NCBI GenBank assembly: GCA_030536575.1
Contig: JAUNPS010000038.1
Coordinates: 1-46,628, forward strand
Direction of reading: 5' to 3'
DNA: 46,628 nucleotides
From: Eubacteriales bacterium
GTDB lineage: Bacteria; Bacillota; Clostridia; Lachnospirales; Lachnospiraceae
This document shows positions 31,382 through 39,217 of this stretch, piece after piece; the stretch's first letter is position 1, and every line of letters starts with the position of its first letter. A program made the translations under genes and the position numbers. Below the pieces are notes generated by a model. It saw only the letters and a program-made list of their open reading frames with translations, was not told the origin of the DNA and ran no database searches.

Positions 31382-32485
31382 ATGAAGAAACTGCAATCAC
31401 CACTTTGTTACGCACAGGCGGCCTGCGACACCATGATGCGCCGCTATCCGGCACCGGATCTGCCCCCGAAAGGCCATTTTCATTACCACCAGGGCGTTTT
31501 TTTATCCGGCATGCTGAACACCTGGAAATTATGCAAAGACAGCCGCTATCTGGACTATGCCGCCCAATGGGTACGCGCGGTCTTTACCCCGGAAGGCGAA
31601 ATCCGGCAGTATGACCATGCAGATCTGGACGATATTCAGCCCGGCATTCTTCTGTATTCCCTGTACGATGCCACCGGCGATGCCTTTTATCTGCGCTGCA
31701 TCGAATCTACGGCCAAACAGATTCCAGATATTCCGCGCTGTGCATGCGGCGGTTTCTGGCACAAGGTTTCCATGCCAAACCAGATGTGGCTGGACGGTCT
31801 TTACATGGCAGGCCCCTTTCTTGCGGAGTATGCCCGCCGCTTTGATCGGCCCGAATGGCGGGAGCTGATTGTAAAGGAAATTCTGCTGATGCGGGAACAT
31901 ACCTGCGATCCGGCCACCGGGCTTTGGAAACATGCCTGGGATGAAAGCCGCCAGGCCGAATGGTGCGATCCTGCCACCGGGCTTGCTCCGGAATTCTGGG
32001 GGCGTTCCATTGGATGGGTGCCCGTGGCCGTTCAGGATGTGCTTCGCCAGATGGAACCTGCAGACAGGGGATTCGAAGAGCTTCAGGCGCTGACACGCAG
32101 CCTGCTGCTTTCCGTAAGGAAATACCAGAGCGCGGACGGACGCTGGTATCAGGTCGTAGACAAGGGCGGACAGCCCGGAAACTGGTTGGAAAATTCCTGC
32201 TCCTGTCTCTTCAGTGCCGCACTTTCCAGGGCTTATATCACCAGGCTGATGGGCCAAGAAGCGCTGACAGATGCAATGCGTGCTTTTGTAGGTGTGCGGG
32301 ATAGTCTGGAATGGGACGGGGAGAACCTGCTGATTGGAAATGTCTGCATCGGAACCGGGGTTGGCGATTATACGTTTTACTGTGAACGTCCCTGCTCGGT
32401 CAATGATCTGCATGGGGTAGGGGCATTTTTGCTGATGTGCACAGAACTTCAACAAGCGCTGGATCAAGCGGCGCCGGAAAACTGA
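31382..32485 (+). CDS. Unsaturated rhamnogalacturonyl hydrolase (GH105, YteR/YesR-like)
   Basis: 367 residues, the usual length for GH105, with no signal peptide. It removes the unsaturated galacturonyl residue left by rhamnogalacturonan lyases. Family features are HYHQGVFLSGM, GFWHKVSMPNQMWLDGLYMAGPFL with the catalytic Asp of the LDG motif, PEFWGRSIGWVPVAVQDVL and NWLENSCSCLFSAALSRA. All fit an alpha/alpha barrel. The start ATG follows TAGGAGG. It is first in a plus-strand pair with the PL26-type lyase and divergent from the regulator-sensor operon. The two enzymes act in series on imported rhamnogalacturonan oligosaccharides. Confidence 0.88.
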   Translation: MKKLQSPLCYAQAACDTMMRRYPAPDLPPKGHFHYHQGVFLSGMLNTWKLCKDSRYLDYAAQWVRAVFTPEGEIRQYDHADLDDIQPGILLYSLYDATGDAFYLRCIESTAKQIPDIPRCACGGFWHKVSMPNQMWLDGLYMAGPFLAEYARRFDRPEWRELIVKEILLMREHTCDPATGLWKHAWDESRQAEWCDPATGLAPEFWGRSIGWVPVAVQDVLRQMEPADRGFEELQALTRSLLLSVRKYQSADGRWYQVVDKGGQPGNWLENSCSCLFSAALSRAYITRLMGQEALTDAMRAFVGVRDSLEWDGENLLIGNVCIGTGVGDYTFYCERPCSVNDLHGVGAFLLMCTELQQALDQAAPEN

Positions 32486-32521
32486 AAATTGGAATCTTGA
32501 AATAGAAGGGATGGTTTGGTT

Positions 32522-35101
32522 ATGGAACTACATTGTCTGGAGAATCGAAGGGCGGAGGGGTATACTACGTTCGGCGGCTGCTGGAATCCGGGACAGGTTC
32601 GGTTCCCGGCATTTACGCTGCGAAACGTCCGGGGAGATGCCGTTCCGGTTCAGTCAAAGCCGCTGGCTTTCTGGCCGGACGGCAGCGTGAAATGGAGTGC
32701 GCATACGGCGGACGCCGGGAAAATCGCGGAAGGTGCACAGCTTTTACCGGCCCCGGAAGACAGAAACGAGCCGGATGGACATTTGGTCACGGAAGGACCG
32801 GCCGCGTACTATGCTGACACAGGAGCGCTTACGTTTACCGTACCCAAAGCCAGCGGCAAAAATACGCTGGCTGAGAAATTTTCCCTGAACGGCCAGCTCC
32901 TCATCCGCCGGATTTTTCCCGTCTTCGTGCTGGAGCGGCACACGGAGGAAGACGGTTCTTTCTGCACGGCCGCCAGGGAGCACCAGGGCCTGATCAATTC
33001 CGTGTCTTTGGAAGAAAATGGGCCGCTGCAGGCCGTCTTCTGCTTTCACGGATATCATGTGCAGGGCGATGCATGCGCAATGCCTTTTGTCCTGCGCATG
33101 TATCTGTGGAAAGGCAGCCCAGAGCTGAAATTTGTTCATACATTTCTGTTCGACGGAAAGGAAAGCCGGGATTTTCTGAAAGGAATGGGAATCCGTTTTG
33201 AAACCGCCCTGGACGGAACGCCTTACGAACGCCATATCCAGTATCTGCGGCCGGACGACGTTTTTCACGAGGCAGGACAGATTCTGGATTCCTGGAAACC
33301 GCGCCTTTCACCGGAAGACCGGGATGCGCAGCTGCACGGAACCGAGTCCCCCTATCAGGCATCCGCCGAAACGCTCCGGCTCGCTGCCGCTGACCTGCCT
33401 ATCTGGAATCACTACCATCTGCTCCAGGACAGCGCATTTCACTATCGGATTTCCAAACGCACGAAACCTGCCTGCTGTTGGCTAAGCGCCTGCGAAGGGA
33501 AGCACTCTCCCGGCGTGATGGCTGTTTCCGGGAATGCGGGTGGATTTCTGCTGGGAATCCGGGATTTCTGGCAGAAATATCCCGGCGGACTGGCCGCAGA
33601 CGGCCTGGGCGGGGAGAAGGGCTCCTGTACCGCATGGTTTTATTCGCCGATGGCAGCGGCCTTTGATTTTCGTCATTACGATACCAGAAGTTATCCGCAG
33701 ACTTGCTACGAAGGATTTGCGGATTTGGGCGCCAGCGCTTATGGGATTGGGGTGACGAGTGAGTGCCGGGTAATGCTGACGAAGGAGCGGCCGGGGAATG
33801 CGGCGCTACGCGGATTTGCGGCGCGGCTTGCCAAGCCGCCGCTGTTTGCGGCCGCGCCCGCCTATTATCATGCCAGGGGCGCGTTTGGGGCCTGGAGCCT
33901 TCCGGGCGGGGCCGAGGCCCGCCCGGCCCAGGCCCAGCTCGAATCCGCCCTGGCCCGTGCCTTCGACTTCTACCAGCAGGAAGTCGAGCACCGCAGCTGG
34001 TACGGCCTGTTCGACTACGGCGATGTCATGCACACCTACGACCCCGTCCGCCACACCTGGAAATACGATGTAGGCGGCTATGCCTGGCAAAACACCGAAC
34101 TGGTTCCCACCTACTGGCTGTGGCTGTATTTCCTGCGCACCGGCCGGGAAGACGTCTTTACCATGGCGGAAGCCATGAGCCGTCACACCAGCGAAGTGGA
34201 CGTTTACCACTTCGGCCCATTAAAAGGCCTGGGTTCCCGGCATAATGTGCGCCACTGGGGCTGTTCCTGCAAGGAACCCCGCATTGCTATGGCCGGTCAT
34301 CACCGGTTCCTGTTCTATCTGACCGGGGATGCCCGCCTGGGTGACGTGATGGAAGACGTCCTGGATGCGGATCTTTCCATGAGCCAGAACCCTCACAGCC
34401 GTGAAACGCTTCCAGACGGCCGCAGCATCGCCGCTGCCCGCAGCGGCCCGGACTGGTCTTCCTACGTCTCCAACTGGATGACCCATTACGAACGTACCCT
34501 GGATGAAACTTACCGTAAAAAAATCGAGACCGGCATGCGCGATATTGCCAATACTCCCTATGGTCTCGCTTCCGGCCCCGATTATTATTACGATCCTGCA
34601 ACGGCCCATTTGATCTATCACGGCGAGATTGAAAACACGCCGAACCAGCATTTGCAGATCTGTATGGGCGGCCCCCAGATCTGGCTGGAAACCGCTGACC
34701 TGTTACAGGACGACACACTGAAAACCCTCCTGATCCGTCTCGGAAAATTCTATTACCTTCCGGCCGAAGAAAAGGCGGCGCTTACAAACGGCCAGATCCG
34801 AAACCGGCCTTTCTCCTGGCCCATGTTTGCAGCTGCCGTATCGGCCTACAGCGCCTGTGCCGAAAAAGACGCGGCTCTGGCACGTCAGACCTGGGAAGTT
34901 CTGATGGACACCGTAACTGAAAATGTAGGCGAAGGCGGTTTTCATCCGGTTTCTTATGTGGCCGGCCAGCCCGCGCAGACCTATCCGGAGCTTCCCGCGG
35001 TTTCAACCAACTGGGTGGCGCAATGGTGTCTGAATGTCATCCTTTGCCTGGAATTCATTCCGGACGCTTTACCGGAAGCTGGCTTTCCATGCCTTTCATG
35101 A
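32522..35101 (+). CDS. PL26-type exo-rhamnogalacturonan lyase (PcRGLX-like)
   Basis: 859 residues without a signal peptide. From the order of domains I assign it to the PcRGLX/PL26 group: an N-terminal RIFT-barrel-like part (RFPAFTLRNVRGDAVPVQSKPLAFWPDGSVKW), a central beta-rich domain (about 240-430) and a C-terminal alpha/alpha toroid (YGLFDYGDVMHTYDPVRHTWKYDVGGYAWQNTEL to the end). It should cleave rhamnogalacturonan I chains by elimination from the chain end, giving the substrate for the GH105 enzyme. The ATG at 32522 is preferred over a TTG six bases earlier; AGAAGGG lies 11 bases upstream. Codon use shifts from G-ending to C-ending near 33900. The 3' end overlaps the convergent URO-D gene by 47 bp. 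Confidence 0.78.
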   Translation: MELHCLENRRAEGYTTFGGCWNPGQVRFPAFTLRNVRGDAVPVQSKPLAFWPDGSVKWSAHTADAGKIAEGAQLLPAPEDRNEPDGHLVTEGPAAYYADTGALTFTVPKASGKNTLAEKFSLNGQLLIRRIFPVFVLERHTEEDGSFCTAAREHQGLINSVSLEENGPLQAVFCFHGYHVQGDACAMPFVLRMYLWKGSPELKFVHTFLFDGKESRDFLKGMGIRFETALDGTPYERHIQYLRPDDVFHEAGQILDSWKPRLSPEDRDAQLHGTESPYQASAETLRLAAADLPIWNHYHLLQDSAFHYRISKRTKPACCWLSACEGKHSPGVMAVSGNAGGFLLGIRDFWQKYPGGLAADGLGGEKGSCTAWFYSPMAAAFDFRHYDTRSYPQTCYEGFADLGASAYGIGVTSECRVMLTKERPGNAALRGFAARLAKPPLFAAAPAYYHARGAFGAWSLPGGAEARPAQAQLESALARAFDFYQQEVEHRSWYGLFDYGDVMHTYDPVRHTWKYDVGGYAWQNTELVPTYWLWLYFLRTGREDVFTMAEAMSRHTSEVDVYHFGPLKGLGSRHNVRHWGCSCKEPRIAMAGHHRFLFYLTGDARLGDVMEDVLDADLSMSQNPHSRETLPDGRSIAAARSGPDWSSYVSNWMTHYERTLDETYRKKIETGMRDIANTPYGLASGPDYYYDPATAHLIYHGEIENTPNQHLQICMGGPQIWLETADLLQDDTLKTLLIRLGKFYYLPAEEKAALTNGQIRNRPFSWPMFAAAVSAYSACAEKDAALARQTWEVLMDTVTENVGEGGFHPVSYVAGQPAQTYPELPAVSTNWVAQWCLNVILCLEFIPDALPEAGFPCLS

Positions 35102-36071
35102 AAAGAATCTCCTTTTCTAACTGGCTCTCCGGCATCCGGATCGCCACCGGCTGGGGGTAGGATTTATAAATAAATCCTCCCTCCGGCGTCCCCAGCCGCC
35201 GCACCATTTCCCTGGCATAATCCCCCAGCTCCGCCTCCGTCATCCCAACGCTGTGCTGGATATCCACCGGGCACATAAAACAGATCCTCCCGCTCCATTG
35301 CTCCAGCAGGTCAAATCCCATATTCCTCTGCTGATCCATCTGAATCGCATCGATCCCAAACTCCACAAACGTATCCATCAAATACGCAATATGCCCGCAG
35401 GAATGCAGAAAATATTTCATTCCTTTCTTGTGGATATAATCCACAAAATCCTTCATCCGCTCCGCGTAAAACTCCTCCCACAGCCCGTAGCTCATCATCG
35501 GCCCTGTCTGCAGTCCCCAGTCCTCCCAGGCCATAATCCCATCCATTCCAGCCCCGGCAAACCCGTCCACCATCTTCTTCCCACAGTCATACAGACAGTC
35601 GATCAGCCGGTTCAGCGCCTCCTCTTCCTCAAAATAATCAATCATCGTATTCTCGTAGCCCCGCAGGTTCAGAATCGTCTCCATCATCATCCCCACGCCG
35701 CCCACCAGAAACTTATCCGGATTCTGCTCCCGCAGTTTCCTTGCATTTTCATATCCACGCCTTGCAGAATAGTCCGGCAAATGCGACTTCCAGAAATCAA
35801 ACCTTCCCCAGTCCTTCAGCGGGAAATCCTTCACCTCCCCCATGGTCTCCCCGAAATTCTCCATCTTATAGCCCCACTCAGAAAATCCCTCTCCCAGCGG
35901 GACAAATTCCGGGTCTGAAAAATTTGCAAACACAAAGTCCGATTCATAGCGCTTCGCAATCTCTTTCGTCCGTTCCATGTTCTGTTCATCCTGCTGAAAA
36001 TCCAGGCAGAGCGGAATCCGCTCCGGCTTCCGAAATTCCACCGCGCGCAGCACCAGTTCTTTCGACGTCAT
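35055..36071 (-). CDS. Uroporphyrinogen decarboxylase (URO-D/MtaA) family protein
   Basis: 338 residues. The start (TSKELVLRAVEFRKPERIPL) and the TIM-barrel pattern are of the URO-D superfamily. In this context the relatives are corrinoid-dependent methyltransferases (MtaA, CmuA) rather than heme enzymes. A metal motif HSCGH (in MKYFLHSCGHIAYLMDTF) matches the His-x-Cys of MtaA. At the place of the distal Cys the sequence is GGFIYKSYPQPV, with no Cys. The start ATG follows GGGAGGAGG. It is the last gene of transporter operon 2, 18 bases after the permease. A role in handling methylated sugars or pectin methyl groups is speculative; no corrinoid protein gene is nearby. Confidence 0.75.
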   Translation of the reverse strand: MTSKELVLRAVEFRKPERIPLCLDFQQDEQNMERTKEIAKRYESDFVFANFSDPEFVPLGEGFSEWGYKMENFGETMGEVKDFPLKDWGRFDFWKSHLPDYSARRGYENARKLREQNPDKFLVGGVGMMMETILNLRGYENTMIDYFEEEEALNRLIDCLYDCGKKMVDGFAGAGMDGIMAWEDWGLQTGPMMSYGLWEEFYAERMKDFVDYIHKKGMKYFLHSCGHIAYLMDTFVEFGIDAIQMDQQRNMGFDLLEQWSGRICFMCPVDIQHSVGMTEAELGDYAREMVRRLGTPEGGFIYKSYPQPVAIRMPESQLEKEILFMKGMESQLPVKRPE

Positions 36072-36089
36072 AAAAGCCCTCCTCCCTTC

Positions 36090-36917
36090 TCATTTCAATA
36101 CCGCGCCCGCGGCAAAACTCTTCTCCACCTGCTCGCTGAAAATACAGTAAAAAATCAGCAGCGGCACGCTCGCAATCAGAATCGCCGCCGCCAGCGGCCC
36201 CATTTCCGACCCATGCGCCCCCTTAAACGCCGTCAGCCCAAGGGGCAGCGTATAAAGATCCGTCTTCTGCAAATACGTGCTCGCCATGATAAATTCGTTC
36301 CAATTCGACATAAACGTGAAAATTGCCACCGTCGCCACCGCGGGCTTCAAAGACGGGACAATGATCTGGACAAAAGCCCGGATAATCCCGCACCCGTCGA
36401 TAAACGCCGCCTCTTCCAGCTCCCGTGGAATGCTCCGCAGGAAATTGCTGAAAATAAACACCGCCAGCGGAAGCCCCACCGCAATATACGGAATGATAAT
36501 GCTCCACCGCGTACTGTACAGCCCGATTTTCTGCAGAAGGACGAACAGCGGGATCAGGGTCGCATGGATCGGGATCATCATTCCCACCATCAAAAACCCC
36601 AGCACCACGCCGCTGAATTTCCAGCGCATCCGCGTGATCGCATAGGCCATCATCGCTGCCAGCACCAGCGTCGCCACAACGCTCACAAGCGTCACAAACA
36701 GGCTGTTCCCGAAATATTTCGCGATCGACCCCTTTACCCAGGCGGCGATGTAATTCGTCGCGTCGATGTTTTCCGCCAGCGCAAAAGAACTCTTCGTATA
36801 AATTTCCGCATTGCTCTTAAAAGAATAATTCAGCAGCCAGATCAGCGGAAAAATCTGGATCACCGCAAATACGCCCAAAACCAGATACAGCAGGGTCTTT
36901 TTGACCTTCTTTTTCAC
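36090..36917 (-). CDS. Sugar ABC transporter 2 permease, MalG type
   Basis: 275 residues, six helices. The opening KKTLLYLVLGVFAVIQIFP and LIWLLNYSFKSNAEIYTKSSFAL are typical. The EAA loop is EEAAFIDGCGIIRAFVQIIVP. I chose the GTG at 36917 with AAAGGAGG 7 bases upstream; the ATG at 36947 lies inside the partner gene. It follows the MalF-type gene and precedes the URO-D gene. Confidence 0.9.
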   Translation of the reverse strand: MKKKVKKTLLYLVLGVFAVIQIFPLIWLLNYSFKSNAEIYTKSSFALAENIDATNYIAAWVKGSIAKYFGNSLFVTLVSVVATLVLAAMMAYAITRMRWKFSGVVLGFLMVGMMIPIHATLIPLFVLLQKIGLYSTRWSIIIPYIAVGLPLAVFIFSNFLRSIPRELEEAAFIDGCGIIRAFVQIIVPSLKPAVATVAIFTFMSNWNEFIMASTYLQKTDLYTLPLGLTAFKGAHGSEMGPLAAAILIASVPLLIFYCIFSEQVEKSFAAGAVLK

Positions 36918-36930
36918 AGGCAGCCTCCTT

Positions 36931-37812
36931 TCAGTATTCGATCGCATCGCCCGCCATCAATCGGTTAATCACCAGATACACCAGCATACAGATCACGCAG
37001 AGTACCACCGCAATGGCGCTTCCATATCCGAAATTCAGCTTCAGGAACGCCTCTTTATACATGTCAATGGCGATCGTGGACGTCATATTGTAGGGGCCTC
37101 CGCTGGTCATAATGTAAATATTGTCAAAAATCTTAATGCTGCCAACCGCCGCCAGGACAATACAGACTTTCAGAATGTCCCGCAGCATCGGCAGAATGAT
37201 GCGGGTCACGAGCTGGACGGCATTTGCGCCATCCAGCTTCGCCGCTTCCACATATTGGTCCGGAATCGCCTTCAGCCCTGCGTATAAGATAATCATGTGG
37301 TAGCCAATCCATTGCCAGATCACCGGAACCACCACCGCCACCCGGCACGTGGCCTCATCCGAAAGCCAGTCATGCGTCCAGCTCTCCAGTCCCACAAGCG
37401 TCAGGATCTCATTCAGCATTCCGTAGGAAGAACTGTAAATCCGCTCCCACATCAGCGCAATGGCCGTGGAGGACAGCAGCACCGGAATAAAATACGCAAT
37501 CCGAAACACCCGCGTCCCCCGCTTAAGCCCCGACAGAAGCAGCGCAAACACCAGAGCCGGAACAAGCTGGCCCACCATTGCCACCGCCAAAATCAGGAAC
37601 GTATTCTTCACAGACTGCACAAACACCTCATCCTGAAGCAGGCGGCTGTAATTCTGAAGGCCAATGTATTCCTTCGGCCCGATTCCCTTCCAGGACGTCA
37701 GGCTTAAATTCAGCGTATAAAACATCGGATAAATGAAGATCAGACAGAATACCAGCAGGCCCGGCAGCACAAACAGTGCAATAACCGGCTTATTCGACAG
37801 AATTTTTTTCAT
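36931..37812 (-). CDS. Sugar ABC transporter 2 permease, MalF type
   Basis: 293 residues with six helices. N-terminal VIALFVLPGLLVFCLIFIYPMFYTLNLSL and the EAA loop VEAAKLDGANAVQLVTRIILP identify a CUT1 permease. The start ATG follows GGGGGAAC, 21 bases after the binding-protein gene. The pair would form the channel for the ligand of the binding protein at 37834; the ATPase is not in the window. Confidence 0.92.
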   Translation of the reverse strand: MKKILSNKPVIALFVLPGLLVFCLIFIYPMFYTLNLSLTSWKGIGPKEYIGLQNYSRLLQDEVFVQSVKNTFLILAVAMVGQLVPALVFALLLSGLKRGTRVFRIAYFIPVLLSSTAIALMWERIYSSSYGMLNEILTLVGLESWTHDWLSDEATCRVAVVVPVIWQWIGYHMIILYAGLKAIPDQYVEAAKLDGANAVQLVTRIILPMLRDILKVCIVLAAVGSIKIFDNIYIMTSGGPYNMTSTIAIDMYKEAFLKLNFGYGSAIAVVLCVICMLVYLVINRLMAGDAIEY

Positions 37813-37833
37813 ACGTTCCCCCGTTCCGGCAGG

Positions 37834-39072
37834 TTATTCGCCTTTGATGATCTCCTGAAGCTGCTCGGTGAATTCCTTCGCGTCAATCTGCCCCGCGAAT
37901 TGCTTATGGGAAAGGTCGCGCATCGGCTCTCCGATCTCCGTATCCAGATAGGTATACCACCAGAGCTGCGTTTTCTCCAATTTCGCGAAATTCTCGTTAT
38001 AAGTCTGCCGCACCTCTGTCACATCCTTGCTCTCGATCTTGGTCGCATAGCACGGACGCTCTCCTTCTTCCGTCGTGTGGTCGCTCAGAAGTTTCGTATA
38101 TTCCACCGCAAATTTCGCCGCATATTCCGACTTCTCCGACACGCTGACACAGATTCCCGCATCCGCCGCATTTCCGCAGCAGGACAGGTAGGGATCTTCC
38201 GCGCCCGTTCCCGGAAATACCGCGCATCCGATGTTTTCGTCCCCTTCGAAAGTCGCTACATTCCAGGAACCCGTCGGGTACATGGCCACCAATCCGGCCC
38301 GAAGCAGCTCGATACATTCGTTTGGCCCGGCCTGCATATAGCCTTTATGAAATGCTTCCAGTTCCACCAGTTCCTGTACCTTCTCCGCCGCCGTCAGAAA
38401 CGCGTCGTCCGTAAAGGCCCCGTCGCCTTCCACCGCATTTTTAAAGGCATCCGCATCCTCCCGCAGAACCATCATATTGTAGAAAAGGTCGCCCTCCCAG
38501 CGGTCTTTATTTCCGAGGGCAATGGCCCCGATTCCGTTTTCTTTGCAGGCATCCACGACCGCCAGCAGTTCCTCCCAGGTTTCCGGCACCTCCATTCCGA
38601 TCGTCTCAAACACGTCCTTATTATAGAAAACCGCATAGGTTTCCAGCGGATTGGTCGGCAGGGCATAGAGGTGGCCGTCCTCATCCGGCTGCGCGTAAAC
38701 GTCCAGCAGCTCATAGCCCGATTCTTCCAGGGCATCCTCTAACGGATAGAGCATCCCTGCATCCAGAAACGGCGTGCTGTACGAGCCGCCCCAGGTGTAA
38801 AACACATCCGGCAATTCGTTGGCCTGCAGCATGACCCGAATCTTCGTCTTATAGGTCGCATCGTCCACGCTTTCCACTTCCAGTTCATAGCCCAGCGCAT
38901 CCGCCGCTTCCTGCAGGCAGTCCGCTTTCCAGTGTGTATCCGTCGCCGAGTCGAACTGCCACATCACGGTCAGCTTCACCTTTTCTTCTTCCGATTGCGC
39001 ATTTGCCGTCAATCCCATTGAAAAAATCATACATCCGCCCAGTAAACATGCCATCCATTGTTTCCGTTTCAT
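37834..39072 (-). CDS. Extracellular solute-binding protein of sugar ABC transporter 2
   Basis: 412 residues, the normal length for CUT1 binding proteins. The signal peptide runs MKRKQWMACLLGGCMIFSMGL and ends TANA. The Cys at 14 is too early for a lipoprotein, so signal peptidase I cleavage after ANA is likely, though secreted binding proteins of Firmicutes are usually lipid-anchored. Ligand-domain features are LQANELPDVFYTWGG, LYALPTNPLETYAVFYNKDVFE and AMYPTGSWNVATFEG. It is first in the operon with MalF, MalG and URO-D genes, behind a promoter with 14-bp direct repeats. Confidence 0.88.
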   Translation of the reverse strand: MKRKQWMACLLGGCMIFSMGLTANAQSEEEKVKLTVMWQFDSATDTHWKADCLQEAADALGYELEVESVDDATYKTKIRVMLQANELPDVFYTWGGSYSTPFLDAGMLYPLEDALEESGYELLDVYAQPDEDGHLYALPTNPLETYAVFYNKDVFETIGMEVPETWEELLAVVDACKENGIGAIALGNKDRWEGDLFYNMMVLREDADAFKNAVEGDGAFTDDAFLTAAEKVQELVELEAFHKGYMQAGPNECIELLRAGLVAMYPTGSWNVATFEGDENIGCAVFPGTGAEDPYLSCCGNAADAGICVSVSEKSEYAAKFAVEYTKLLSDHTTEEGERPCYATKIESKDVTEVRQTYNENFAKLEKTQLWWYTYLDTEIGEPMRDLSHKQFAGQIDAKEFTEQLQEIIKGE

Positions 39073-39105
39073 TGAAAAGCCCTCCTTTTGTCTATTTATA
39101 ACAAA

Positions 39106-39134
39106 AGTATAGCATTTTCTCGTTTTTCTTTATA
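39106..39134 (-). promoter_or_regulatory. Promoter of ABC transporter 2 operon
   Basis: Minus strand: TATAAA (39134-39129) as a poor -35, 17 bases, and TATACT (39111-39106). The weak -35 abuts the direct repeats at 39134-39167, the layout of an activator-dependent promoter. Confidence 0.6.
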
Positions 39135-39167
39135 TGGAATATCTTACCACTACATGAAATATCTTAC
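39134..39167. promoter_or_regulatory. 14-bp direct repeats, candidate response-regulator site
   Basis: ATGGAATATCTTAC (39134-39147) and ATGAAATATCTTAC (39154-39167) differ at one base and are exactly 20 bp apart, about two helical turns. AraC-type regulators often bind such repeats next to the -35. The regulator gene at 39213 is directly upstream. Confidence 0.7.
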
Positions 39168-39185
39168 GGACTTTTGTGTTTTTTC

Positions 39186-39217
39186 ACAAAAATAAAGAGG
39201 CTTCCCGCCCCTTTATT
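39186..39217 (-). terminator. Terminator of the second sensor-regulator operon
   Basis: Arms 39191-39201 and 39207-39217 pair over 11 positions with one G-T wobble and a 5-base loop, followed on the minus strand by TTTTTGTG. The stop codon of the regulator gene (39215-39213) lies in the first arm. Confidence 0.88.

Noticed and set aside
35253-37707. His/Pro-rich plus-strand frames opposite URO-D and permease genes
   Set aside because: They reflect the C-rich plus strand in this block and lack ribosome sites.
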